A stretch of 64,000 bases of DNA from Ailurus styani (lineage: Eukaryota > Chordata > Mammalia > Carnivora > Ailuridae). This document shows, piece after piece, positions 11,917 through 24,096 of this stretch; positions within the stretch are counted from its first letter, which is position 1; every line of letters starts with the position of its first letter. The notes below the pieces were generated by a model. The model was not told the origin of the DNA. It saw only the letters and a program-made list of their open reading frames with translations, and did no database searches. The position numbers and the translations under genes were made by a program. The DNA is taken from contig LNAC01000031.1 in the NCBI GenBank assembly GCA_002007465.1, positions 6,484,069 to 6,548,068 of the forward strand, in the 5' to 3' direction.

Positions 11917-11993
11917 GGGCTTGATCCCAGGACCCTGGAATGATGACCTGAGCTGAAGGCAGATGCTTAACAGACTGAGCCACCCAGGCGCCC
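11917..11993 (-). repeat. Truncated Can-SINE head
   Basis: The inverted head half of a Can-SINE, from GGGCTTGATCCCAGGACCCT to TGAGCCACCCAGGCGCCC. The half with the tail and A-run is missing and no TSD is visible, which suggests later deletion rather than normal 5' truncation during insertion, since that would remove the head. Confidence 0.85.
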
Positions 11994-14900
11994 GAGCTTG
12001 TTTTCAAGAGATGAGAGTCAACATCCTTGTTATGACCACTTGACATGTGGGCCTCCTCACCTTTGCCACCCAAGGTTCCCAGAATAAGTTACTTGCAATA
12101 TGATGATTTGGGGTGATGGAATGAACATCTATAATTGGCAGAACCAGAATGTCATCAGCCTATCTTGTTCTCAGGTAATTTCTGCAGTCATATCAGCTTT
12201 TAAAATGATTATTATTTTTTAAATGACATAAGTTTCTACCCGGCTTTCCCTGCATCTCAGAAAGGCCCTAGATCGGGACAGCAGTTTTCTCAGACCCCGA
12301 TTTGGTGCCTGTGCATCCTGCGTAGAGCACGCTCGGCAGCACACACTGGTTTGACATCTGGCAGTCACGATTCCTGTGAGATTGGCTTCCCTGCAAATGT
12401 GCCCTGAAAGCATCCCTGCTGTGCCCCTTCTGTCCAAGTGTAAACACATCACAGGAAATGAACAAATAAAGACCCAACTTTTCTGGAAGGAATCAGGATC
12501 CCCTTACCCAGCTGGAATCCTGGGGTTTGGTGTCCAGCTTCAGGAAATTAGACTAGCCATTTGGGTAGAGGCTGTCGTCCTGTGGCACCTTTGTCCCTTT
12601 CTGCTTCTAAACTCCCATGTGCTGACCACAGCCTCTGTTTTAAGTCATCCAGCTGAGGAGGATTGCTTCAGGACCTTTAAAATATGAAATAAGGGTTGTC
12701 TTTCATTGTGGATTCATTAGTGCAGCTGGATTTAGTTATTTACAGTTGTAAATTTTGCATTGCATTTGCTGAGATAGGGGACTCATTTCAAACTAATTGA
12801 AGCAGTCTAAAGCTAAACCTACAAATAATTAAATATTCATTTCTACTTCTTTTCATATGAAGATAAAAATATTAAAATGATCAAAATGGGTATATAACAA
12901 GGAAGTTAAGACATCAGTATAAAAGAGGAAAGGCTTTTTTCACTTTCCCCTTATTGTCTTCCCAGTTCCATTTTCGCTCCAGCCTAATGGAATGCATTTT
13001 AAGTAAAAATATGTGCACCGCTTTGCTTTTTTTCTGCCTGCCACTGCAAACATCAGCTCAGTCCCTCTTTCAGATCCACTTCAAGGAAGCACAGCCTTGA
13101 AAACTCTCCCCCATGGTTTTGTCTGAACTGGCTGCCATTCTGCAGCACACACTGGATCCAATTGCTGGAGTGCTGGAACTGAGAGGTGAGCAAGTGAGCA
13201 GGAGTGAACACTTCACCGAGTGAGTCAATCGGGCCTGTGTGAAAGGATGTAGGTGAGCTGGAAACTAATGGGGAAAATAGGGAGTCTTCACTAATTTTGA
13301 TATGGGGACATCTTCTTTTGCATGCCAGGGTATTTGAATATTTGGCAAACAGCTGGCTGGGCTCTGGGAGAGGGCCTCTTGATTCGCCTCGTCAGACGTT
13401 CAAAGATAAAATGAGGCAGCCGGTACTGCCAGCGCATAGCTCATAGCCTTGCCTTCAGTTTTGAATTTAGATTTGAATTGTGATATCAATGTCATGGTGG
13501 CACATGCTTTGAGAAAGTACTTACAGAGAATAATTGAAAGATTCAGTGTGAAGTTTCTGAAAGCCATAATTTAAAGTCCCAGAAGCCTCCATATTACTTT
13601 CACCATTAAAATTTAAGGTGACAGAAGCCCAATTATGTATGGTTATTTGCTTAAATAAAATCATATTTCCACCCCAAGTGAAAGATTCATTGCTGCCCAC
13701 TAATCTCTGTCAGGAGAACCAATCTCAGTTACATCTAGTGTCAGCGGGGAAGATGGTTCACTTAATCCTGGGGACAGTGAAGCAACACTGCAGAAAGCAG
13801 AACCGGAAGCCCTCTGTGGAGGAGCTGGACTTGAGGAGGCTGATTTGCATGATAATCACCATTATGGATCCTTTCTGGTGACAGCTTCCACACTTAACCC
13901 AGTGCAGTATGACTTTAATAGCAGTAGAGAAGCCCAAGGAAGGGGCTTTAGCATACATTTGCCAAAATCTGAATGACCTCAAAAACTGTGAAAAGGGGGC
14001 AGGCGATTATAAAGCTAAATCACACAGAGGAATGGAGACTTGGAACATAGCTTTAAACCCTGATTAAGAAAATAACTTTGGGGACTATTGAAAGATACAC
14101 AGCTTTTCCTTCTTTTATTAGCTCACAGGAATCAGTTTACCAGAAGCCTGTTTACCAGTCATTGACACCATGCCATGAAAATAGATCGGTGGGAATATAG
14201 AAACATTTCCAGTGCAGAGATTTTAGTTTCTGTCAGTCGAAAGTATGGACCCAGACTTTTAGACTATGAATCTTTCCACCAATTTCTTCTTCTTTCTGAT
14301 TTTACTTTATACTGCATTGTGATTTGGGAAATATGGCTGTAATGGTAGCCAGAATTGTGATGAAAAATTTCACAGGGCCAGTCAAGCTTAAACCCACTGT
14401 TACTTATGAAAAACTTTATTACTTAGAGTTCCCAGGGACGAGGGAGCATGTGAATCAACTAATATTAAGATGCACAATGTTGAATGATACAGAGAGTATA
14501 TATCTATCTATATTTATATATTGCTTAGATAGCAATGTCTTATAAATAATAAATCACAATTTCTCAGAAGTTTCACAGTATGATAAAACATTTACAAGTG
14601 GGTCTTGGTTCTTCTAAGTTTTGTCAGGACTTTAGCACAACCAGGCCCTGTGGCACCTTGCAAGTTTAATTTTTGTTGCTTGGCATTAGCCCTAGATTCT
14701 TTTTATCCTTTTATAAAACTGGTACCACGCTGTGAACTCAACTTCTCTTCCTTCATCTCTGCCTCAAATCATTGTGGCTTTTCCTGTTCCTTTCCTTTTA
14801 TTCATGTCTCGGTGAGAATTCACTTCACTTGTGTCCATGATTCTGTCACTGTGCTTAGACTCTTGCTGTAAATGATTTTGCTTCTCCCATTTTATACATT

Positions 14901-15544
14901 TGACATTTTGTTGGCCTCTTCCTCAAAAAGAGGAAAGAAAAATCCTTCCCTGTATTCCCTACTCTATTTTCTTTCTTTCTTCTTGATTTCTTTCTTCCCT
15001 TTGCCTTCTCACCATTCACTCTTTAACCTGTTGTAGTCGAAATTTAGCCACCATAGATACTACTTTCTCACAGACTGTACCTTTCCCTTTGCTCTAGAGA
15101 GAGAGTGTGACTTACCTAATTGGTGAATTTGGAGTGAGTAAGTGGTCCGGCTTAGCCTGCTGCTACCCTCCTTCTGTTCAGAGAAGGGCCTCCCTACCAG
15201 GAGCCTACATTGTACCTTAGGCTGGGAGCCCACCCCAGCCCAGCACTATGGAGATGGACTAATTCTGTAGTGAAGACAGCTAGGCTTGTTGGGCTTTTAT
15301 TCCCTCAACCCTGGTCTCAATGAGTAATAGTGGGTTGAGCTTCTCATCTAGCTTCTCCTCTGTTTTATTTTTGTATTACTTCTTAATTTGTTTACAACCC
15401 AGGAGAAGAGGGGAGTCTCGATTTGAGGGAATTGCTTAGAAACCTAAATAAATAAAAGTGTGTACAAATAGAAAGTTAGTCTTCTTTCCCAATCTCATTT
15501 TCCAGAGGCTTGGCCTCTCTTTCTGTTTCTGTACCTTTGAGGAC
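11994..15544. other. Unique non-coding DNA, no gene seen
   Basis: No recognisable repeat over about 3.5 kb. Open frames of 103 codons (12376-12687, plus) and 87 codons (13618-13881, plus) match nothing I know and have no supporting signals. The part from 12930 to 13480 has balanced composition and no repeat signature, so it is a candidate for conserved non-coding DNA. Confidence 0.55.
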
Positions 15545-15713
15545 AGGAAAAAAGTTGCTGTCTATAAGCCAGGAAGCAGCCCTTATTAAGAACTAAATCT
15601 GTCAGTACCTTGATCTTGGACTTCCCAACTTCCACAACTGTGAGAAATATATGTCTGTTGTTTCAGTCACCCAGTCGATGGTATTTTGTTATAGCACCCC
15701 AAGCTGACGAATT
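15545..15713 (+). repeat. MLT1A-like MaLR LTR, 3' part
   Basis: The segment ACCTTGATCTTGGACTTCCC, then AACTGTGAGAAATATATGTC and TATTTTGTTATAGCACCCC, ending near GCTGACGA, follows the 3' third of an MLT1A-type LTR in forward orientation. The polyadenylation signal has decayed (AAATATA). The 5' part was not recognised. Confidence 0.75.
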
Positions 15714-15779
15714 CTTCCCGATTTTTCTATGCATATGAAAATGTACCTCTTAAGTATATAATAGAAATACTTTTACCTG

Positions 15780-16200
15780 ATCACGTGACAGAAATACGCA
15801 TAGCTATATGTTTATACCTATATCTCTCTAAAACAGATATTTTTGTTTTATATAGTCTCTGTCTATATACATTCATTTGTATACATACACAGTTGTATTT
15901 TTTTCCCAAAAATAGTAACACATTATACATTTTGTTCTATACCTTCCTTTTTCCACTAACACATTTTTATATTAGCATAAACCTGTATTACTATTTTTGA
16001 TAGCTGCACAGTGTTCTGTAGTTTAAGTGGTCTTTAATAAACCATTCCTCGACTGCTGGCCATTTAGATCCTTTCACACTTTTGAGATTATAAATAGTCT
16101 TGCAGTGAACATGATACTGTTTTTATTTTTGTGAACTTGTGCTAGTATTTCTGTAGGAAAGAGTGCTAGAACTGGAATTGCTGGCTATCTCATAAGATTT
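15780..16200 (-). repeat. Old L1 (L1M-type) 3' fragment
   Basis: In reverse orientation this follows the end of ORF2 and start of 3'UTR of a mammalian-wide L1. Motifs include ATAGCTGCACAGTGTTCTGTAG, a GCAGTGAACAT piece, TTGTGCTAGTATTTCTGTAGG and CTGGAATTGCTGGCTA. It is strongly diverged, with no usable frame. It abuts the MLT1A fragment on its left. Confidence 0.7.
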
Positions 16201-17829
16201 AATTGATTAGTAGTGATCAGAGACTCAGGATGGGAAGGATTCTGAGAGAGCTCAGAGTTTATCCCACACTCCCGGGAAGGATGTTGTTTTCTCACTCCGA
16301 CTTTGAAAAGTTCAGAGAATGAGACTCCATATTCTCTCCAGTAATGCCTTCCAGTGTCTTAAAACTGAAATAGACTGTAAAGGAAATAGTCATAACTATA
16401 ATGCTCTGGCCAAGAGAATTGAAAGTGAAAGTGAAAGACTGAATCCTAAGGCAACACTTTGGTGAGACTGTTTGGCAAACCAACCAAGCACTACAAGACA
16501 GGAGTATCAGAATTATGGCAGTCTCAGATATTTGTATTAATTTCCATTCATGTGGTAGGAAGTTTATAGTCTTATGCTTCATGGAGTGTAGCACTGGGCG
16601 ATCAGTTCACTCTGGGCGTCCAAGACTGCAGACCTATCCTTCAAGATGGCCCCCAGCACACTGACCCCCTTTAGCTTTGACTGTCACCAGGAAGCACGGG
16701 ACCCATTGAGTCTAACCCAGCTACAGATGATCTTACATCGGGTTCCACCACCCACCTCACAGGGCATCAGGCCTGAAAGAATAGGTGGGCAGCCTTCCAC
16801 CTGGATTGTTTTGCTTCTATCCCAAGGCTATTTCTTTTACTTTGGGAGAGTCATGGAACACTTTGTTTACAAGCTGACGTAAAGAAAGGAAAAAACAAAA
16901 CAAAACAAAACAAAACATGATGCAGCCAGAGAGAACTATGGGTTCCTGCCTGCTTCAAGTAGCTTCGTCCAAAGCAGGTAGGATTTGTTTGGAATCTTTG
17001 CAACACTGTGATGACCAAGGTGGGAAAATTATGTGTATTAAGGACTTGGCTCTCTGAGCAGACATGTGCTTGACTGTCACAACCTGTACATTTTTCCTAT
17101 TCATGGTGCACATGGCAGCAGGTCTTCATTAGAAACAAGTGCAGTGTGAGTAGCAAAGATGACCATGTTAAACATCCAGGAATTTCCACTTAATGTGCAC
17201 ATTTATACAATACTGCAGAAAGGACTAAGGCAGCCTGGCTATGTTAGATCATTTCCCTGCTCACCAAAGAGATTTGAAATGGACTTTTAATTATTATTGC
17301 CGATTTGCTATGGCTATATTCCTTAATATGAACATCTGATTAGGATTAATGTTCTTTAATTGACGAATAGGGCACTTAAAATTGTAGAGTTGAATTTGTT
17401 GTTACATATTGGCATATGTATGTACTGTATTGGTGTACTGGCATATGTACTGTGACTTTTTGCTGAAGTACAAATTAGAGACACTTACTATAAATCTGTT
17501 TTAGTTTTAAGGTCACTATTCTTCCTTCCTTCACCTTTGTGTAGCTTTTTACCTTTGTTAATGGAGATAGAGGAAAGCTAAGTGACTATTAAACTCTTTT
17601 CTATATACAGTAAAACCCATTAACGTGGACCTCACAAAATTTGGAATTTATGATAATGAGAGCAGGGCTGGGTTAAAGTTTATTTTTGCGTTGTCTCTGA
17701 ATTAAAGGTTTGCTGAACTAATAGTATTAAATACAATTAAGGGGGGATGGCACTACTGTTTTATAAAGCAAGATTTTCAAGCACTTTCAAAGGCCTTGCA
17801 AGTGAGGTAATGAGGTTGTGTGGGAAAAG
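16201..17829. other. Unique non-coding DNA with a (CAAAA)n run
   Basis: No gene. A CAAAA repeat of about five units lies at 16891-16916. The stretch 17600-17760, starting ACAGTAAAACCCATTAACG, faintly resembles the end of an old DNA transposon, but I could not find a matching opposite end. Confidence 0.5.
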
Positions 17830-18010
17830 GCATAGTGCAAGGACGGTGCCACTTTCTATCTATGTGACCTTGGGCACGTTACTTGGCTTTTCTGAGTGTC
17901 TTTTCCCTCACGTGTAAAATGGAGATAGTTTACCTAACTTATGGGGCTACTGTGAGGGTTAGATTGAATGTATAGAAAGTGTCTTGTGTGAAGTACATAT
18001 TTCATAAATG
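17830..18010 (+). repeat. MIR remnant
   Basis: Forward MIR. CTATGTGACCTTGGGCACG, CTCACGTGTAAAATGGAGATAG and TGTGAGGGTTAGATTGAATG follow the MIR core in the right order and spacing. Confidence 0.85.
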
Positions 18011-18129
18011 GCAGGTAATAACTATCTACCTAAAATGATTGGTGAGCTAATTTCAAACACTTCTCATTTTTTCACTAAAGTAGTATTCTTCCACACTTTA
18101 GAATTTTGTTAACCTAATCTGAAATATTG

Positions 18130-18130
<1 letters not shown>

Positions 18131-18169
<39 letters not shown>
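18131..18169. repeat. (ATT)13 microsatellite
   Basis: An uninterrupted run of 13 ATT units between two MIR copies. Uninterrupted trinucleotide runs of this length are usually length-variable between individuals. Confidence 0.97.
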
Positions 18170-18189
18170 GATTGAAGGAAACACCCAGC

Positions 18190-18410
18190 AGTTTGATGTG
18201 GTGATAAAGAACATGCACTTTGGAGTCTGACAAACTCAGGTTTGAAAGTATTTCTGTAACTCATTAGTTACATGTACTTAGGCAAATTATTTAATATCTC
18301 TCAGGTTTTATTTTCTAATTTGTAAAGATAGAATGATAATACCTGCTCCAGGACTTTTGTGAGGACTCAATGAGATAATGCATGTAAAGTGTTCAGCCTA
18401 CTGATTTTCT
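18190..18410 (+). repeat. MIR remnant
   Basis: Forward MIR covering most of the element: AACATGCACTTTGGAGTCTG (head), ACTCATTAGTTACATGTACTTAGGC-like core, then GAGGACTCAATGAGATAATGCATG towards the 3' end. Confidence 0.85.
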
Positions 18411-19525
18411 TACAGTCAACTCTCAAAACATTAGCTGTTGCTATTATCATGATCTTTTGGACAACAGTCCATACGTCACACTATTTATTAATTCAGACTT
18501 TCCTTCTTCAACTCACCTAAAAATTTCACTCTTGATATAATCTCCGTTCTAGATGAGGATTTTAAATACATAAGTAAAAAAATTATAGAGAAGCAAAATG
18601 GTGATATGTAGATAGGGTGAAAAAGGAAAGAATAATATTTTAAAAGTGGAAGCACAAGGTCTTAAGTTAGACTTAAATTACTGAATAGTCAATTTTGTGC
18701 ATAATCTTTGTGCCCTTTATGAGATGTCTTTGTATCAGTCAGAAAGAGATAGAACTCTCTCCCTCTCTCTCCATGTATATAGTTATCTATATGGTAGAAA
18801 GTGTGGATTGATCACCAGCTCTTATCATTCATTGGAGAGAGTAGCAGTTAAGTCCGTGTTCAGTTTTATTTTCATCTTGCTTTCCCCTGTATGTTTCATA
18901 GGCTGTATGGATGAGAAATGTAAGCACTATAATGTCCTGCATAGAGACTGTAATCTATCCTCCCCATAATGACAGGCTTACACAGTTTGTCAGAATCCAT
19001 CACCTTAACAGATCACACTGAATTACTTCGATGACTGGCAAATGGGTGGCACTCATGGTGAAGTGAAAGCAGCCAGGTGTGTGTGTTTATTAAGTGCTCT
19101 TCAATAGGAAAAAAATGTATTTTACTGAAAAGTCTCTCATCCATGCTATTTTTGCAGAAGCAAGGAGTGCCCATCTTCCTTTGGGAAAACGTAAGAATGA
19201 TTTTTCTTGAGGTTCTGAAATATTGTGATACAAATTCACAACCCTAAGTGTGTTATAAAAATCAGAGTTTTGGGTTTTTTTCCCCCCTTTCATATGTATG
19301 CACAGTGGAACCTTGTAATAAAAACTAGAGGGGGCAGAACCGTTAATGTTGGGGCTATGTGCCTTTGACTTTCCAGGGATGCTCAATTTAAGCAGATAAT
19401 TTTTAAAAGTAAAATCAGTTTATTAAGTTGATAATCAGTGGCTTAATGTGTAAGAATTTTTGTATAAATAAATCCACAAGTAAGAAAAAACCTTTCGTCA
19501 GACCATGTTTTCCAAGATTTGGGTC
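18411..19525. other. Unique non-coding DNA, no gene seen
   Basis: No recognisable repeat or coding frame. The longest frames (90 codons plus at 18697-18969, 98 codons minus at 19090-19386) have no recognised product. Confidence 0.55.
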
Positions 19526-19541
19526 AGAAAATGTGATCACT

Positions 19542-19740
19542 GGGCACCTGGGTGGCTCAGTCGTTAAGCGTCTGCCTTCAGCTCGGGTCATGGTCCCAGG
19601 GTCCTGGGATCTGGCCCTGCATCGAACTCCCTGCTTGGGCAGGAAGCCTGCTTCTCCCTCTCCCACTCCCTCTGCTTGTGTTCCCTCTCTCGATATGTCT
19701 CTCTCTCTGTCAAATAAATAAATAAAATATTAAAAAAAAA
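19542..19740 (+). mobile_element. Can-SINE
   Basis: Forward SINE with head GGGCACCTGGGTGGCTCAG, a CT-rich middle and a CAAATAAATAAATAAAAT tail ending in a ten-base A-run. The TSD is AGAAAATGTGATCACT at 19526-19541 and AGAAACTGTGATCACT at 19741-19756, with one mismatch. The A-tail is short. Older Can-SINE type without the mustelid block. Confidence 0.95.
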
Positions 19741-19869
19741 AGAAACTGTGATCACTCTAATGCACACCATGTTGATAAATTGCATCATTCATATGTTTAT
19801 TGGAAGTATCTAGTGGTTAGTTGTTAAGGTATGGCATAATATGTCTAGATTTGGCATATCAACAGAAGC

Positions 19870-20130
19870 AGGAATAATAATTAATTTTTATTGAATTCTT
19901 ACCATGTGCACACACTGTGCTAAAAGCTGGGGATATAATGGGAAGCAAAAAAAAAAAAAAAAAACACCAGAAAAAACCCCCCTCATGTTGCTAACAACCT
20001 GTGAAGTAGGTATAGACAGAAACAGATTCACAGAGTTTAAATAATTTGTCCAAGTTTTGATAGGTAATAAGTGGCAGAGCTAGAATTACAGTGCTGTATT
20101 TGCTACAGCAGCCTAACTTATGTTTTGGTT
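19870..20130 (-). repeat. MIR/L2-type remnant
   Basis: TTATTGAATTCTTACCATGTG and CTGTGCTAAAAGCTGGGGATA resemble an inverted L2 or MIR 3' end. After an internal A-run (19950-19965), TTAAATAATTTGTCCAAG and AAGTGGCAGAGCTAGAATTAC match an inverted MIR. It may be two adjoining old repeats. Confidence 0.65.
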
Positions 20131-20303
20131 AAGAGATTACAAAGTATAGTGGCTCAAACAAGCTAGAAGGAGCTTCCCGACATTGTGGAGTTGGCATATC
20201 AACCCCGGACCTCTTATGCTTATGCTGTTGAGTAAGGGAAAAATAAACTTCTGTCTTACTACTCAGCTATCATTCACATGTCCAAAGATACATAATCATT
20301 CTT

Positions 20304-20506
20304 GTCTTTTTAAAAGGATTTTATTTACTTATTTGACAGCGAGAGAGAGCACACACACACACAAGCTGGAGTTGGGGGGAGGGGCAGAGGGAGAAGCAGA
20401 CTCCCCACTGAGTGGGGAGCCAGATAACAGGGCTTGATCCCAAGACCCTGGGATCATGACTAAGTCAAAGGCATATGCTTAATGGACTGAGCCACCCAGG
20501 TGCCAT
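20304..20506 (-). mobile_element. Can-SINE
   Basis: Reverse SINE from TTTTAAAAGGATTTTATTTA to TGAGCCACCCAGGTGCCA. The 13-bp TSD CATAATCATTCTT is at 20291-20303 and 20507-20519. The body holds an (AC)n run at about 20350-20362 and a G-rich block, and lacks the mustelid-specific motif, so it belongs to an older lineage. Confidence 0.94.
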
Positions 20507-20519
20507 CATAATCATTCTT

Positions 20520-21234
20520 TTAAAGGCATTTCCTAGATGTTGCACTTCAAACTTCTACTCACATCCTACTAGCCATACCTGTCTGCCAGGAAGGTCTGAA
20601 AGTGTATTTTTGTGGCCATGTACTTCTCAAAATTCATGGGTTCTATTAATAAAGGAAAAAGGGAAGAATGGGGTATTAAGGGACAGTTGGCAGTCTCTGC
20701 ATCACATGCTAATTAAGAACATGGTTTCAAAGTGGGGTTTTGACCACAGACTTAGACAAGTGATGAATGATCTCATGACTCTGGGATATGCCTACATCCA
20801 TTATACATTTTTTTTCCAAGTAGTATATCAAGGTTATATATATACACACACTTGTATATAGTATGTGTATGATATATTTAAATTACTTAAATATAATATG
20901 TAAGATATGCATATTACATGATTCTTCAATGGACTTTGGTCATCTACAAATGCTATTTCAAAATTTCATAATACAAGAGGTCTGCTGGCTTTAATCTTTG
21001 GCAGAAAGCCTTGCAAAACCCTTGGGATTTCTCTTGCTTGCATTCTCACTCAAAAAGATCTCAAACTCAAGAGATCTATGTTGTAAGAGATGCATTCGTA
21101 GAGAGATGGCTTTATAGAAATAAAATTACTTTAAAGTTCGTGGAGCATGTATTCAATACGCAAATCATAAATAATCCTAACCCTGAACTTCAGAGTTTCC
21201 TATAATTCTTGGTCAATTCTTTTTTATAATTTTT
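20520..21234. other. Unique non-coding DNA, no gene seen
   Basis: No repeat recognised. A 128-codon plus frame at 20475-20861 begins inside the preceding SINE and runs into TATATA/ACACAC low-complexity sequence, so I treat it as chance. A run of alternating purine-pyrimidine sequence lies at about 20835-20880. Confidence 0.55.
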
Positions 21235-21345
21235 AATTTTTAAAAATTTATTCTTTTTAAGTAGGCTCCAGGCCAACGTGGGACTCAAACTCATGACCCT
21301 GAGATCACGCATGCTCCTACTGAGTGAGACAGCCAGATGCTCCTT
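21235..21345 (-). repeat. Old Can-SINE variant
   Basis: Inverted tRNA-related segment AAGTAGGCTCCAGGCCAACG, GACTCAAACTCATGACCCTG, GAGATCACGCATGCTCCTAC, CAGCCAGATGCTCC. This is the older carnivoran SINE form with a shorter body than the others in the window. A possible TSD (TTCTTGGTC before, TTCTTGATC after) is too short to be sure of. Confidence 0.75.
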
Positions 21346-22109
21346 CTTGATCTATACTGATGAAGTTTAGATAATTTACTATAGAAAAATTAATTAACAA
21401 GTGTGGAGAATATTTATTGAGAATATACTTAGTAGTTATGTTGAGATGGACCCACTCTCAGAAGATCCTTCAGTATCTTCTGGGGCCACAGGAGGAGATA
21501 AGCACAGGATAGACGTCAAGTACATATACATATACTCTTGTTACCTAGGTGCTGCCCAACCCTCAACCCCCAATCCCAAACCTAATGCAGTCTCTGATGA
21601 ACTCAGCTGTCCACATGGAGCTGCTTGGAAATATTGTGTCTTGCACTCAGATAGATGTACTTGGTCCTTTTTCCTGGGTCCCACTCTCTATGTCCTCCTT
21701 TACTGGTGACTGGTTGAGGCAGGAGAAAAACAAACAAACAAAAAGATAAAAGTTGAAGTCAGAGCTGGTCTAATTAGTTTGCCCTAAGCCTTATCTGGGG
21801 AAAGGTTATTGGGAAGCATCTCCCAAGTGGGAGGCGGTTCTAGACCTGTTTTGCCTCACTGGCCACACGGAAGTAGAGAGAAGCAATCTAGAAAGAGTGA
21901 GAATCCCAAGAGATGAACTCCAAAAAGGTCACAGCCTACAGAAGTCAAAACTTTAACCCTTTTCTCCATACACCCAAAGCTCCAGCCCCTATTAAGAGGT
22001 TTAGTTGATTCCACTAACTTGATTCAATCTCCTTTGCTCTTTTCCTTTATGGGGGTAGGTTTGGGGAGTGGAGTAAGGGCGGGGAGAAGCAGAAGTAGAA
22101 CTAGGCACT
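21346..22109. other. Unique non-coding DNA, no gene seen
   Basis: No recognisable repeat. A 102-codon plus frame at 21401-21709 has no recognised product. Confidence 0.5.
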
Positions 22110-22400
22110 ATTACAAATACAGGACATGGCCTTTATCCCAGTTCTCAAAGAACTTATGGTCTGGGGAGCTGATGTATTGGAAACATTTAGTGAAAGTAAA
22201 TGAAGTACTTGAACTATGTGTTATTGATTACTCCAGAAGAATCCAGGTAAGGGATAAGTCAATGTGGATTTGTTTCTTGGGGAAGGCTTTCTAGATCATG
22301 TCACAAGTGAGGTGCCAAAGGATTAAAGGAACTAGTTAAGAAGGCAGAAAAGAGAAGGTGAACAAAGATTCATAATGAGCTTAGAGGTCAGTGAACCTAT
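22110..22400 (-). repeat. L2 remnant
   Basis: Inverted L2 near-3' sequence: CTCAAAGAACTTATGGTCTG, then GGGGAAGGCTTTCTAGATCATG and AAGTGAGGTGCCAAAGGA. Order and spacing agree with other mammalian L2 copies, but identity is low. Confidence 0.6.
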
Positions 22401-23625
22401 GTGCCTGAAGCAGAGACTTCATTTTAGAGACTAAGGAATGAAGTGCGATGGGAAAGTGGGAGACTTCAAAAATCAGGGGTTAAGTTGTAGGTGGTCAGGT
22501 AAGTTTTTTTTTTTTTAAACTAAGTTAATGTTAACCTCTTTAAGTCTTTATGGAATGAAGGGAGGATAAATTAATAAATTACTGATTAAATGAATGAATG
22601 AATGAATGAATGAATAAATTGTATTATAAAGACATTATAGATATTATAAAAACTAGCCTCTTAAGTAGAATTTGTCTAGGCTGGTAATATGGGCTTCCTC
22701 TGCAGGATCTCAGCAACATAGTTTGCCAAGGAACAAAAGAAGTCAAGACTAGGTGTATCAGGGACTTTATTTGGAGCCTGGCGGCACTAGAGTTAGCCAG
22801 CAGTCTAGTCCTTAGTGAACAAGAGGAAGTGTTGGATCTGAGGAGATCCAATTCATCAGGAGATTTGGTTAACTAGAATGTAGATAGCAGGTGAGATTGA
22901 GTCAGGAATGGTGGTGTCATGAAGTTGGGCAATCTAATCAGAGCTGGATTCCAGCTGGCAGCTGGAGTTCTGGAATAGAATCTGGTGAAAGGTAGTGTCA
23001 GGGCCCTAGTCAAGTAGATTGAAGTTCAGGGCTAAGGCACAAGGTCTTGAAGGAAAAAAGAAAGCTAGTCAGGGCAAAAGCCAGTTCCTGGAGATTGGAC
23101 CAACACGTGTGGAGTTAGTAGGGAATGGAGGAATGGTGATGAGGCTGTTCAGAGTAAACTCAGTGTGCTTCAGTGCATTTGTGGCCAAGAAAGGAATACC
23201 ATTCCTGCTATCTGGTGGGCTGAGGTTGCTTCTCTTTCTCCTGCCTGCTGAAGATGCGTTGAAGGTCACAGGTGCGCTGAGCCTTGTAAGTAGACCCTTC
23301 AGGGGCCCTACCTCAGATGGATCTTGGAATGAATGGCTGAAGTGGAGGCCCTGTGGAGGTAGCATCACTCAGAAGGAGTGGAGACCAAAGCACTGGAGAT
23401 GTAGGCATAGCTAGGAGCCTGTCATAGTCCAGGCTGAGGAGAACAGGGCTTGTCAAAGAGGTGGGGAGGATTTAGTAGAAATTCAGAAGAAAGAAGGGCT
23501 GCAAAAGACATTTCAAATTAAGCAGAGGCTTCAGTGACACGCTTGATATAAAGGATAGAAAAGGAGGAACCTAAAATGATTCCAGGGCAATTTTAAATGC
23601 TTGCATAGTATAACATTTTTTTCAC
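22401..23625. other. Unclassified DNA with a (TGAA)n run
   Basis: No gene recognised. A TGAA repeat of about six units is at 22591-22616. The G-rich stretch 22650-23560, full of CTGGA and GGAG words, looks like a decayed repeat, but I cannot name it. A 131-codon plus frame at 23019-23414 starts in a K/G-rich stretch and has no recognised domain; I treat it as chance. Confidence 0.45.
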
Positions 23626-23635
23626 GAGCTGAAGG

Positions 23636-24096
23636 ATTCTTTTTTTTAAATCAAAACCGATTGTATTTGACAAAAGACAAAAACAAATTTATTTACAGCA
23701 ATGTTTTGCTAATTCAAGGGGATGACTGTGTTTCTTCTCAGGTTTACTTCATAACCAAACCAAGCTGAGGCTGCCCCATCCACAGCCTCCCCATCTTGCA
23801 TAAGGGGGGGAATGCCAACTGGAATTTAGCTGCGTGGTTCCCTCACCCTCACCACCTCAGCTGCTCAATGCACCATGGGAAGGAAAAGTCCCACCCCGTT
23901 CAGTATACTTCCAGGGTCCCTTGCTTTAAGCATCTTCCAACACTCACTCCAGACCTGGGCTCACACACATGGGTGGGGTGGCAAAAGAGTAAGCCTAGGA
24001 AACTTGCCTGCTCACAGAGGCAAAGTCCCCTCTCCTTAAATAAGCAATCCCCATTCCTACAGCAGTAGATAGGCCAAGTAACTCAGAGATCAGATA
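23636..24096 (-). pseudogene. Probable processed pseudogene of an mRNA 3' end
   Basis: A T-run at 23640-23647 begins a segment of about 455 bp that is unlike any repeat here and is bracketed by a 10-bp direct repeat, GAGCTGAAGG, at 23626-23635 and 24097-24106. Read on the minus strand it ends with AATAAA about 45 bases before an A8 tail, as expected of a reverse-transcribed polyadenylated transcript. The insert appears to contain only 3'UTR: no long frame runs in the sense direction. I do not recognise the parent gene. The short A-tail and long AATAAA-to-tail distance leave some doubt, and an unknown non-LTR element is the alternative. Confidence 0.55.

Noticed and set aside
12341..13160. CAGCACACACTGG at 12341 and 13146 as a meaningful repeat
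   Set aside because: A single 13-base match without extension in either direction; expected occasionally by chance.
13618..13881. 87-codon plus frame with a basic patch (KQHCRKQNRK) as an exon
   Set aside because: I found no flanking acceptor and donor in a consistent phase and no family match.
17600..17760. End of an old DNA transposon starting ACAGTAAAACCCATT
   Set aside because: No opposite inverted end or transposase remnant was found; the resemblance is too short to annotate.
18131..18169. Microsatellites ((ATT)n, (GT)n) as CRISPR-like or functional arrays
   Set aside because: They are plain short tandem repeats in a mammalian genome, with no spacers.
23019..23414. 131-codon plus frame
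   Set aside because: No recognised domain; the reverse strand is equally open there (23069-23368), which points to composition rather than selection.
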